A stretch of DNA of 64,000 nt from Darksidea phi (taxonomy: Eukaryota > Ascomycota > Dothideomycetes > Pleosporales > Lentitheciaceae). Location: NCBI GenBank assembly GCA_030770425.1, contig JASJFT010000103.1, positions 1 to 64,000 on the forward strand. The letters run 5' to 3'. The notes under the pieces are model-generated. The model saw only the letters and a program-made list of their open reading frames with translations, ran no database searches and was not told the DNA's origin. The translations under genes were made by a program, and so were the position numbers. Below are positions 42,154 to 53,094 of the stretch, piece by piece; the first letter of the stretch is position 1, and every line of letters starts with the position of its first letter.

Positions 42154-44890
42154 CCCGACCCCGGTCCATCCTCCTGACCAACTCTAGCTCCCCTCTGCGA
42201 CCGAGCATGTCCTCGGCGAACCGGGGCCCAGCTCCCAGTAGCAGGCGCAACAAGCGCGCCAGGGACGACGATGGCCTCTCCTCGTCGGCCGCACATCCGC
42301 CGTCTAGCCGTGAGTGGTTTGCGAATCCAAAGCGCGGGGCATACGATTGACACATTGCAGCAATGGCCTCTTCGCCGCCCATGATTCCCCAAGACGACGA
42401 CGCAGATATCATGGACGAAGACGGAATTTACGGCGGTGTCGATGATCTGGACGATGATGCAGAAGAAGCTGCGGGTATCGATCTATTTGCCGATGACTTC
42501 GAAAAAGACTACCGCACAAGGGAAAACGATGCTTACGAAGGTGCCGATATCGATGACCAGGACTATGAAGATATGGATGTCGCATCGAGGCGCGAACTCG
42601 AGCGCCGCCTGAATGCCCGTGACCGAGAAGCCAGACGCCGTCTGCCCAATGCTTTCTTACCAGATGATGATGAAGGTGGTTTGAACGATTTGATGAACCG
42701 AAAACGAGTGACCCGACGACGCTATGACGAAGAGCAGGATGACATGGATATGGATGATGATATTATGGCTGAGGAACTGTCCCTGGAAGCGCTTTCCGAT
42801 ATCAAAGCCAATACTTTGACCGATTGGGTCGGCCAACCCGCTGTCTCGAGAACGATCGCTCGTGAATTCAAGACGTTTCTGACCGAGTACGTAGACGACC
42901 AGGGTGTTTCAGTCTACGGAAACCGCGTTCGGACGCTAGGAGAGGTCAACGCCGAATCCTTGGAAGTATCGTTTGACCACCTCGCCGAGTCAAAAGCTAC
43001 CCTCGCATATTGGGTCGCTAACGCCCCGACCGAGCTATTGAAGATTTTCGACCAGGTCGCCATGGAAGTTGTGCTTCTTCATTATCCAGACTATGAGCGC
43101 ATTCATTCCGAGATCCACGTGAGAATATCTGATATCCCCGTTCAGTACACTCTACGCCAACTACGCCAGACTCACCTAAACTGTTTGGTTCGCGTCAGCG
43201 GGGTCGTCACCCGGCGGAGCGGAGTCTTCCCGCAGTTAAAGTACGTCAAATTCGACTGCGTAAAGTGCGGCGTCACGCTGGGTCCCTTCCATCAGGACTC
43301 CAATGTGGAGGTAAAGATATCCTTTTGTCAGAACTGCCAGTCTCGTGGGCCGTTCACGGTAAACTCGGAGCGGACAGTGTATCGCAATTATCAGAAACTC
43401 ACGCTTCAAGAGTCGCCCGGAACAGTCCCAGCCGGTCGTCTGCCTCGCCATCGAGAAGTCATTCTTCTGTGGGATCTCATTGATTCAGCTAAACCTGGAG
43501 AGGAGATCGAGGTGACCGGTACTTATCGCAATAACTATGATGCGGCTTTAAATAGCAAGAATGGCTTCCCAGTCTTCGCGACCATCATTGAAGCAAACTA
43601 TGTCGTCAAATCCCACGATCAACTTGCTGGTTTCCGCTTGACTGAACAGGACGAACTAGCGATCCGGACCTTGGCCAAGGACCCCAAAATTGTCGACAAG
43701 ATCATCAACTCGATCGCTCCCGGTATTTACGGACATACAGATATCAAAACTGCTGTTGCCCTCTCACTGTTCGGCGGGGTCAGCAAGGAGGCGGCCGGCC
43801 GTCATGCCATCCGTGGTGACATTAATGTACTTTTACTGGGAGATCCAGGAACTGCAAAATCTCAAGTTTTGAAGTTTGTGGAGAAGACTGCCCATCGGGC
43901 CGTTTTTGCAACCGGTCAAGGTGCCTCCGCCGTTGGTCTTACCGCCTCTGTTCGTCGCGATCCCATGACCAGTGAATGGACGTTGGAGGGCGGGGCTCTC
44001 GTGCTTGCAGACAAGGGCACTTGCTTGATTGACGAATTCGACAAGATGAATGACCAAGACCGAACCTCAATCCATGAGGCCATGGAACAACAGACTATCT
44101 CGATCTCTAAGGCTGGTATCGTCACGACACTTCAAGCTCGCTGTGCAATTGTCGCTGCCGCCAATCCTATCGGTGGCCGCTACAACTCCACAATCCCGTT
44201 CTCGCAGAACGTTGAGCTTACTGAGCCTATCCTGTCACGTTTCGACATTTTGTGCGTTGTGCGCGATACTGTCGATCCAGCCGAAGATGAACGCCTCGCG
44301 AAGTTCGTTGTACACTCGCATGGCCGTGCGCATCCACTACAAAACTCCGGTTACAATCATTCCGCGAAGAAGGGTGGACAGAACGATGAGGATGAGGATG
44401 ATGGTATGGAGGTTGACGACGATGAAAAGAAGCCAGTCAAGGAGGGAGAGATCCCGCAAGAGCTATTGAGGAAGTACATCCTTTACGCAAGGGAAAAATG
44501 TAAGCCCAAGCTTTATCAAATCGACGTTGACAAGGTGGCACGCCTTTTTGCCGATATGCGGAGAGAGTCCATGGCTACCGGTGCTTATCCCATCACTGTA
44601 AGTTCTTCGTTACCCAATTCCAGCGCACCTGCTGATCGCCCTAGGTCCGTCATCTTGAGGCTATCATGCGTATCTCGGAAGCGTTTTGCAAGATGAGGCT
44701 TTCCGAATATTGCTCCTCGCAGGACATTGACCGTGCCATTGCAGTAGCGGTCGATTCTTTCGTTGGCTCGCAGAAGGTCAGTTGCAAAAAGGCGCTTGCG
44801 AGGGCTTTTGCCAAATACACACTCAACCGGCCAGGCGCGGTGCGCAATCCAGCACGGGGTGGCAGGCAGAGTCAGAAAGCAGGTGTGTGA
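42150..44890 (+). CDS. MCM2: MCM2, subunit of the replicative helicase
   Basis: Exons 42150-42309, 42361-44597, 44645-44890 give 880 aa. The acidic N-terminus has DLFADDFEKDYR, the histone-binding region of Mcm2. The zinc finger is at CVKCG...FCQNCQSRG. The AAA core shows Walker A LLGDPGTAKSQ, Walker B CLIDEFDKM and the arginine finger in LSRFDIL. IYGHTDIKTAVALSLFGGV is a strong MCM signature, and the last exon carries VRHLEAIMRISEAFCKMRL. A run of Asp/Glu before EIPQELLRKYILYAREK is usual. Exon 1 has no other in-frame ATG before 42150; the later one (MSSANRG) is a shorter alternative. Confidence 0.96.
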
Positions 44891-45636
44891 GCTAGTCGGT
44901 CGATAGGACGAGGGATGAAGGGATGACGGATCAAGGGTGGAGAATAAAACGAACTACCATGCAGGAAACGGGCGCTCATGGCACGAAAGGATGATGATAC
45001 GACATCAAGGCAACAGCAAAGCGTAGTACCATGGTCAAATCATGTAGTTTATTTAGATGCCGGCGTTTTAACAGCGTTATCTAGTCTCATTGTTTCGAAT
45101 TCGTATGCCAATAAACCTCAATCACCTCCGAGGGAATTTTAAGAATAATCACTCGTAGGCCTAACCCGACGCTTTCTTCAACGCAGAACAGAGCAGTAGG
45201 ATGCGGTAAGCTAACATTGAACGCATCTTACTCCAGATGGCAGTAACGAATACGAAGTGACACCGGGAACGACTCAACACGTACTCGATGTCGTGCATCT
45301 GTAGCTATTTAGAATCTCTCAAGTGCTGGCACGTGATATTCATAATATAAGAGAGAGAAAGCAATAGATTCCTTCTCTCTTCAATCGGGTTAATAGTTAC
45401 TAATCACATTTGAATGTTAAACAAGCTAGTTAGGCGGTGAGTATTTGGGCGAGCCATGCTGGCCATTCGCACTAGTACTAAATTGGTTAGCATCATTTAG
45501 CCGAAGAAGCTGCCACACAAAGTTCCAGCGTCCGACTTCTCAAGTTTCTCACCGTACGAACCAGCACTTCGCATTAACCGGAGCGCATCAACTTTTCAGG
45601 AACACCCATTCAGTACAGATTTCCTGAAGCGCAGCG
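44891..45636. other. Intergenic region upstream of RPL30
   Basis: MCM2 3' end and RPL30 promoter. No coding or RNA gene recognised. Confidence 0.5.
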
Positions 45637-46250
45637 ATGGCCCCCAAGAAGGCTAAGAAGACCGCCGACTCCATCAACTCGCGCTTGGCGCTTGTGATGA
45701 AGAGCGGAAAGTGAGTTTTCTTGCGCCCAGAGGTGTCGGATTGGATACTGACAGGATGTGCAGGGTCACCCTCGGATACAAGTCTACGCTGAAGAGCCTG
45801 AGGAGTGGAAAGGCCAAGCTCGTTATCATCGCGGGTAACACCCCACCGCTCCGCAAGTCTGAGCTTGAGTACTACGCTATGGTACGCCAATTTCACAATC
45901 CTCTTGACAAGTCAACTGACTAACACCTTCGTAGCTTTCCAAGACCTCCGTCCACCACTTCAGCGGCAACAACGTACGTACTATACCCGATCCCTCTCAC
46001 GGCCTAACGACGAGATACTATGAATGTGTTCTTGAGGGCTGGCCCTGAGAAGAGGTCCTATATGACTTCGGAGGGCTATCAACTAATAGTATGTAACATA
46101 GATTGAGCTCGGCACTGCCTGCGGTAAACTTTTCCGCTGTTCCACCATGGCTATCCTCGACGCTGGCAAGTAAACTCATAGACTTCATAAGGATGGCAAT
46201 CTAACATATTAACAGGTGATTCTGACATCTTGAGCACCAACACCGCGTGA
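45637..46250 (+). CDS. RPL30: Ribosomal protein eL30
   Basis: Five exons, 45637-45710, 45764-45881, 45935-45973, 46102-46165, 46216-46250, encode 109 aa, the normal eL30 length. Joined text: [60 protein letters not shown], and [18 protein letters not shown] at the end. eL30 belongs to the 60S subunit. The last intron uses a GC donor. The third intron (128 bp) is the longest in this gene. Start context is aagcgcagcgATGG. Confidence 0.96.
46166..46215 (+). other. GC-AG intron in RPL30
   Basis: Exon 4 ends GACGCTG and the intron starts GCAAGT at 46166, ending AACAG at 46215. This gives LDAGDSDIL. The only nearby GT (46170) would produce LDAGK and a stop, losing the conserved C-terminus. The GC donor is therefore the functional one, if the base calls are right. 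Confidence 0.85.
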
Positions 46251-46892
46251 GCGTGAGAGGATATGACTACAGCCGACCAAGGCAGATAGACTTGATGCAC
46301 ATGACAAGATCTCCTAGTTAAGATCTAGTGCGATGACAAAATGAACAAATCGCCAGACAATCTTAGATCTTGCTGCCTGCCACTGTGACCGTGTTGGACC
46401 CTTCTTATTTACCAAGGATAGCTTGCAATACCCTCGGTGTCCACGACCGCCTAGAGATATGTGGTTGCTTTGCAGTACTCCAATAGGCCAAGATAGAAGT
46501 TCGACGAATTTCTCGGCCGGTGTAAGCCTGAACCATGACTCTTCTTCTATACATGTGTCACGTGCACTTTACCGCCGGTGAAAGTGCAGAAGAGTGGATG
46601 TCGATTTGCTGATAAATTGCACTTCAGAGCTCGTGGAGGAAGGGGCGACTCGGCAGGCTAGCTTAACACGGACTAGCGCGCTGGCCTCCCACACTGATTT
46701 CCAAGCAGTCAAAGACCTTCTTAAGGCGACGCCTCTCCACTTCAACCACTCCACAACTAATCTCAGGGTAAGAACCGCCTCTCCTGCAACCGCTCAAAAA
46801 CTCATTCCGAACCATTCCACGAATACACGCTGCCCTCCCCTCTTCGCATTCGGAGCATTCGCTTACTCTGAGGATAGACCGAAACCGACAAA
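46251..46892. other. Intergenic region upstream of RPL10
   Basis: RPL30 3' UTR and RPL10 promoter. Overlapping frames at 46569-46892 lack domains. Confidence 0.5.
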
Positions 46893-47666
46893 ATGGCCCG
46901 CCGTCCCGCCCGCTGCTACCGGTACTGCAAGAATAAGCCGGTATGAATTCTCGAGAAACCAAAATCAGGCCTTGAAACTGACCCCCCGCAGTATCCCAAG
47001 TCGCGCTTCAACCGCGGTGTGCCCGACCCCAAGATCCGCATCTTCGATCTCGGCCGCAAGCGAGCCAACGCCGACGAGTTCCCGCTATGCATCCACCTTG
47101 TCTCCAACGAGTACGAACAGCTGTCCTCTGAGGCGCTCGAGGCGGCCCGTATTTGTGCCAACAAGTATCTCGTCAAGGTCGCCGGAAAAGAAGGTTTCCA
47201 TCTCCGCGTCCGCGCCCACCCATATCACGTCGTCCGTATCAATAAGATGTTGTCGTGCGCTGGTGCCGATAGACTGCAGACTGGTATGCGTGGTGCCTTC
47301 GGCAAACCGAACGGTACCGTTGCACGCATCAATATCGGCCAGATCATCTTGTCTGTTCGAACGAGGGATGCCAACCGCGCCACCGCCCTTGAGGCTTTGA
47401 GGCGATCCCAATATAAAGTATGTACAGTTGCAGACATATCCAATCGAATAGGGCCATGCTAACAAATGCAGTTCCCCGGTCGCCAGAAGATTATTGTCAG
47501 CAAGAATTGGGGCTTCACCAGCCTTCGCCGCGAGGATTACGTCACCAAGCGCAAGGAGGGCAAGATCAAGATCGACGGTGCTTACGTTCAGTTCCTCCGT
47601 AACAAGGGCGACCTCAAACAGAACGTCGAGCGCTTCCCGGATGCTTTCGAGCAGCAGGAGGCGTAG
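46893..47666 (+). CDS. RPL10: Ribosomal protein uL16
   Basis: Exons 46893-46940, 46992-47417, 47472-47666 give 222 aa, as expected. [16 protein letters not shown] joins [20 protein letters not shown]; then [40 protein letters not shown], the P-site loop region [20 protein letters not shown] and the last exon [16 protein letters not shown]. uL16 is a late-assembling 60S protein near the peptidyl-transferase centre. Long minus-strand frames across it are antisense shadows. Confidence 0.97.
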
Positions 47667-48085
47667 GTTGCTGAGTACAGTATGGAAATGTGGCGTGATG
47701 GACTGCATGGATGGAAGTGGGATACTGGTCATGGCGTATCTTGCTTTGCTTTTCTATCTCTAGTCATGGACGGAGGTTGAGAATCAGCTGCGGGTGAATC
47801 TGTAGCACAATTGAATCAATGTAACCATGGCATAGTACATGAAGAAATGTATGTGATCTTTCCTGTCCTGCAAATTAAGATTCAAAGGTATGTTATGATT
47901 AGTTAGGCGCTCTAAATACAATTACTCGCTATCCATCCCACTGACCGCAGCGTACAATATCTACAGAACTCCCAACAAAGATTCCGGCTTGAAGGAACAC
48001 AAGAGCATCTACTAGTACTTGATCTTGGGTCCCTTGTATCCCATCAAAGGTAACCGCATCTACGTTATGACTTGGCCAGCTATCG
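47667..48085. other. Convergent intergenic region
   Basis: 419 bp of 3' flanks between RPL10 and the Ser/Thr-rich gene; nothing else seen. Confidence 0.5.
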
Positions 48086-49751
48086 CTAAGCCGTCACAGT
48101 AGACGTTTCCGTAACCGTCTCCTTTTCCGTCGCAGTCGCTGTAACCGTTATTGTAAATATTTGGCTAGGGTTGATCGGTGTGACTATCAGTGGGGAGTCC
48201 GATGCCGATGACGACGCTGGTTCCGAACTGGTCAAGGAAGGTGCTGGGGCGGTCCCTGTTGGTGCCGGCGGGGCGGCATCTGTGGTCGAAGAAATAGTAA
48301 TCGATGATGTCGTTGCCGAAGCTGGCTGCTGTGTGGGGTATACGAAGCCTCCACCAAAGTTGGATGTCGGTTGAGGCTCCGCCGTGTTGGATGGGGCACT
48401 CGGCTCAGAGGCTAGAGAGGATGGTGCGGATGTGATTGTGCCAGATGGCTGCTCTACGGCGGTGGACGATGCGGGCGGTTGGTCATTACCGATAGTCGAT
48501 GCTGAGCTCACAGGCGGTGACGCACTTGTTAATGCTGATGTTTGAGTTCCTGTGACAGCGGGTGGCGGTGAAAGGGACGTTGAAGGAAGGAGGCCAGCGG
48601 TAGATGACGATGATACGGAGGCGCCCGGCCGTTCGGTCAGGGTAGGGATAGCCGATGGTGGGCCTGAAGAGGTATTGGCGGATGAGGGCGTTGCACCTGG
48701 TTCTTCTGCTACCGCGGTGGTGGGGAAGACGGTGGTGTATTGAGTTTGCGTCACAACGACGAGACTTGGTCCATCATCTGGTGCAGTGGTCAATGTTGAA
48801 TTACCCTCTTCAGTGGGATCTGTCCTTGTTGACGAGGCAATAGCAGCCACAGTAGAATTTTGCTGATGCTTAGTGTTTGGACCTGAGCATGAGATGGTAT
48901 CTGCCCCAGAGCCAGCCGTGGACTGGGCCGCGCTAGCTGTGTTCGTAGTCTTCGCTTCTGTTGTGGTTACGGACGCTAAAGATTCACTTTCAGCTTCGCT
49001 CTCTCTTGGGATGTAGGTAAACTGAGGGCCGCCATATCCAGTGCTGGTTAAGGTAAGACTTCCATCCGATACCTTGGGTATGTTTGCAGGCGTTGACGTT
49101 GTAGATGATGCATCCGAGGATGCCTCCGGTTGTGCGGGTGACTCCGTCGGAGGTGGGGTGGTTTCCGTTGTCGAAGAGAGCTGCGAAGGAGTGGAAATAG
49201 ATGCATCAGGTGTATCTTGTAGAGCGGGTGTTTCGCTTGATTTGGACACGAATGATGTCGAAAGAATAGTCTCTTCCGGCTGCGTAATCATTGGCTGTCC
49301 CTCCGGATCGACGTAGGTGATTGCAGGTTGTGTGTTGGTGTACACAGTACGTTGAATAGGTTCAACAACCACAGCGGTATCTACTTCAACCGTTGGTGCT
49401 ACGGAAGAGGTGCCCGGGACTGGCGACCAAAGATCCGTTACAGTGCCTGGCTCTTCGAAGGGCTCGGGAGAGGTTGGCGATGCTATCGAGGAAGCGTTTG
49501 AGTAGTATGGAGAGCTTTAATACTTTAGCTACGGCCAGTACTGAATGATGGACAAGCTACTCACGGGACTCTTCGGAAGTGCTGCGGTACCGGTCCTGCT
49601 ATTACAGTACTAAAAAAGGCTGCCAGCAGCCATAACATGGAAAGGACGACCATCATCAAGACCACTGTCGCAATTAATGAAATAATGGCCTTCAAAGAAA
49701 TCGCGCGCTTGACGAAAACCGAGATAAGCAACAAACAGAGAGCGATAAAGA
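48086..49751 (-). CDS. Membrane-anchored Ser/Thr-rich (mucin-like) protein, 5' end unresolved
   Basis: Supported exons: 49751-49565 and 49514-48086 (intron 50 bp), joined in phase. The first reads two hydrophobic segments (FIALCLLLISVFV and SLIATVVLMMVVLSMLWLLA). The second has SPYYSNASSIASPTSPEP and then about 450 residues rich in Ser, Thr and Pro with few Cys, ending ITVTATATEKETVTETSTVT. Such low-complexity tails are heavily O-glycosylated in fungal cell-wall or plasma-membrane sensors, but no WSC or GPI signal is seen. The first coding exon upstream of 49752 is not placed; it must end one base into a codon. Family unknown. Confidence 0.6.
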
Positions 49752-50724
49752 CTGTGGGATCAAAGAATTAAGAGAGAAGCGATCGACGAACACTAGAGCT
49801 CAGCAAGGAGAGACTGCAACGAAAGTCGCGTAAGATTGCAAGATATCCGAATGGAACTCATTGCTGCTGGGTAGCTGTCTGACTTTGAGGTTCTATTAGC
49901 CGCTGTTTGACGTGGAAAGAGAAGACAAGGCGGTACTGGCCCTGCTTTATCGCCAAAACCTTTCATTTGGAGGTTGTACTGGGTTTCCTGAGGATTGACT
50001 GGAGGAGTGGTGGCTGTCGTCCGACAGAACTTCGGGCGCGTTTCATCAACGGGGCCAATCAAATGTCAGGGAACGTATTTCTCGGCGGCTCGCTGGACGT
50101 CTTCCCGACAACACACGCCGACGCTAGAAATAGCAATTGCGATGCGAGCTTTACTAGCCTGAGAGTTATCTTCTGTGGCGTGTTCGATGAAGGAACGCGC
50201 AACGGCGGAGTGCACTCAGCAACGGTGCTTGACGAAAGCGACTCGGTTCCACTCAATGGCAAAATCTATCAGCGATAATGACCAGAAGTCGTTTTTTCTT
50301 TTAGACAGAATATCAATGATTTGAGAAGTCTCGTGGTTTGTTGGGCCGGGGAGCCGGATAGGTAGTCTCAAGAGGCCAAGATTTACTTCGAGCATCCGCG
50401 CCTCCGATTAAGCCCGAAAGTATGAAGCGTAAGAGTGCCTTCTGAACACCTTTCTGGAATTATTGTTTCTCAATCGTTGGAAGTTGAACGCTACCAAACA
50501 TTTCCATATTGAAATACTCTGGTGGTCGATCACGTGCACTCATTAGGCCCGGCACGGGTCCCGGGTCTGGTTGCCGGGCAACAACTGGATGCAACAAATT
50601 TAAACACGGTCCGCCAGGATGCGCCGTCGAAATCCAGAGCTCTACGTCAGCGTCCGACATTCTTTTTCTGTAGAGCTAGCCACTGTTCATCGAGAATTCT
50701 CTTCTCGGGCCCGTCCTCGTCGCA
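49752..50724. other. Intergenic region with a missing 5' exon, ahead of kinesin-10
   Basis: The minus-strand frame 50062-49793 (starting MIGPVDETRPKF) might contain the missing first exon of the mucin-like gene, but no donor with correct phase could be chosen. The remainder up to the kinesin start shows nothing certain. Confidence 0.4.
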
Positions 50725-53094
50725 ATGAGTGTAAGGGTCATTGCGCGCATCCGTCCGCTGCTCAAGCACGAGCTCGACAAAGACGCCATCGTCACGGCAG
50801 AGTCCTCCGCCAACGGCGACTCTAAAACGAGGCCGACGATAGTGCGATTACCAAATCCCAAGAATTTTGCCGAGTCGTTCAGCTTCCAGTTCAGCTCCGT
50901 ATTCGAGCAGGATGCTACGCAGCAGGAAATCTTCGATGCCGAAAGTAGGTCGTGCGCTTCATCGGCCTGTATAACACCACTCACAAGCGGACAGTATCGC
51001 CTACGGTCAAGCATTTATTCAATGGCTTGTATGCCTACCCGTCCTATCTTCGCTGCAGCGATCGCTAACACTACCGAAGTGACCTCTCGATATTCGCCCA
51101 CGGCTGCACGGGGACGGGCAAAACGTACACCATGCGCGGCGGGAAGACTCTGGCGGATCGCGGTGTGATTCCCCGGCTCTTGAGCGCAATCTTTCGACGC
51201 TGTAAGAAAATCGAGAAAGATACGAGCGAAGCGACGCAGGTAGAGGTCAGCCTGGAGTATTTCGAGATATATTGCGAGCGCGTCTACGATTTGTTTGAGC
51301 CCCCTGAGAAGCGAACTCCATCTGGCTTGCCGATCAGAGACAACAACGGGAAAACTGTAGTCGTAGGGTTGACGGAAAAGCCTTGCGCAACATTAAAGGA
51401 GTTCGAGCAACTCTACGACCAGGCCAATATCAACAGATCCACTTCGGCTACCAAGGTAACTTCAACCGTCTGTTCCATCAGCTTAGTGCTAACAGGGCAA
51501 GCTTAATGCCCACTCATCTCGATCACACGCAGTTCTAGGCGTTAAAGTTACGCAGACGACTGAGACCACCATCCGCGTAAGCCGAGCATCGTGCATCGAT
51601 CTAGCAGGATCGGAAGATAACCGCAGAACGGACAACGGCACAGAACGGTTGAAGGAAAGCAACGCTATCAACAGCTCTCTTTTTACTCTTGCCAACTGTG
51701 TAGATGCCATCAACTCCAAGGCTCCACGGATACCGTACCGTGAATCCAAATTGACTAGGATCTTATCACTAGGCCAGAACGGCGGACGCACCGTCATGAT
51801 TCTCAACCTTGCACCAACGCGAGCCTATCATCTTGATACTGTGTCGTCGCTGAGTTTTGCGAGTCGCACGAAGAAGATCGAAGTCAGCGAAATCGAGAAC
51901 GACCCTATATATCGAACAATGGCGAAACCGCTCGCGGCTGCTAGTAGCATAGAAGGAACAAACATCAATCGCCAGCCTCTTCGGCCGTTGACAGCAGCTC
52001 ACAATACGAACAAGCAAGAGACGGGTCCGAAGAAGCAAGGCACAAAGCCAGTGAAGGCATTCTCCGTATACTCGGATACACGCAAGGTGGCTGGCCGTGC
52101 TTCCAATCTGCCTGCTCAGAACCAAAGCATTCGGAAAGTGGAACCTCACAAACGACCTGCGGAAGCCAATGCTCTGGCACCGCGCCCGTTCAAAAGGTCG
52201 GCCGATAACGCGTCGCGCATGCGCAACACAGAGCCTGCACTTACCAAAGAGTCGATTGACGCTCTGATCTCTCAACGAATAGATGAGAAGCTTGCCGAGA
52301 GAGCTTTACAAGACGCAGGTACTGCTCCGACTTTGTCTGCAGAATTACAGAGGCGTCTCGATGATCTCGAACATCGAATCGATGCAAAAGAAGATGACGA
52401 GAAGGGACAAGGTCTCCAGTACCTGCTCATGGCCAAACAACATGCTATACGCGGAGAGGATGTCAGCGCGTTGAGGATGTACCAATTAGCACTGCCCTTT
52501 TTCCCGGGGAACAAGAAGCTGAAGGCGAAGATGGACACTCTAGAGGAACGGATACGCAACAAAAAGGTGGCAGGCATGGGTGTCAAAATGAACACACAGT
52601 CAATCGAGTCAAAGACTCCGATTTGCGCACCGCCAGCGAAATTGATGGGTTCCCTGAAAGTAGAGAAGAAGCCCGGAAAGCTAAAAACAGCGTACAAGGA
52701 CGATTCAGAGGACGACGAGTTTGCACCTCAGCCGGAATCTGAGCACGACGAGTTTTATGCTTCGGATAACTCCAGCTCCAAGTACACAAAAGCGGTGCGG
52801 AAGTCCAAGAAGCTGGCGAAGAAGCTCCCAGTTTTCTGCGACTTTGCTGAAGACGAGCCTTCAGGCGACCAGACCCCCAGGACCGCCCAGTTGCTAAAGA
52901 TTATCAACTCAAGAGATATCAATCAGATCAAGACGCTCGTAGGTGTTGGAGCAAAGAAGGCAGATGCCATTGTCAGCTCTCTGATTGAGATGGAAGATGA
53001 GGAAATTCTTGATTTGGAAGGCCTTGCCAGTCTTAAGGGCGTGAGCGGTAAATCTGTGGAGACCATGAGGATGGGGGTCAGGGTTGGCTTCTAG
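50725..53094 (+). CDS. Kinesin-10 (KIF22/Kid type) with helix-hairpin-helix tail
   Basis: Exons 50725-50944, 50995-51028 (34 nt), 51080-51455, 51502-53094 give 740 aa. The motor domain is N-terminal: VRVIARIRPLL, P-loop GCTGTGKT (about 94-101), switch I region LNAHSSRSH, switch II DLAGSED, KESNAINSSLFTLANCVDAI and YRESKLTRIL. A neck and disordered basic region follows. A helical part is next (LQYLLMAKQHAIRGEDVSAL). The C-terminal HhH pair is IINSRDINQIKTLVGVGAKK and LEGLASLKGVSGKSVETMR. This combination defines chromokinesins of the KIF22 group, which bind DNA and push chromosome arms. Acceptor of the third intron: CAAG is chosen over ACAG 6 nt earlier because the latter touches the branch site. 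Confidence 0.92.

Noticed and set aside
45974..46101. Possible C/D snoRNA in the long RPL30 intron 3
   Set aside because: A CTGA box is present but no proper C box (TGATGA) or terminal stem.
47085..47732. 215-codon minus-strand frame
   Set aside because: Antisense of RPL10, whose three exons match uL16 throughout.
51488..51496. Earlier ACAG acceptor in kinesin intron 3
   Set aside because: It keeps phase but overlaps the CTAAC branch site; the CAAG site six bases later gives the expected ATK-LNAHSSRSH.
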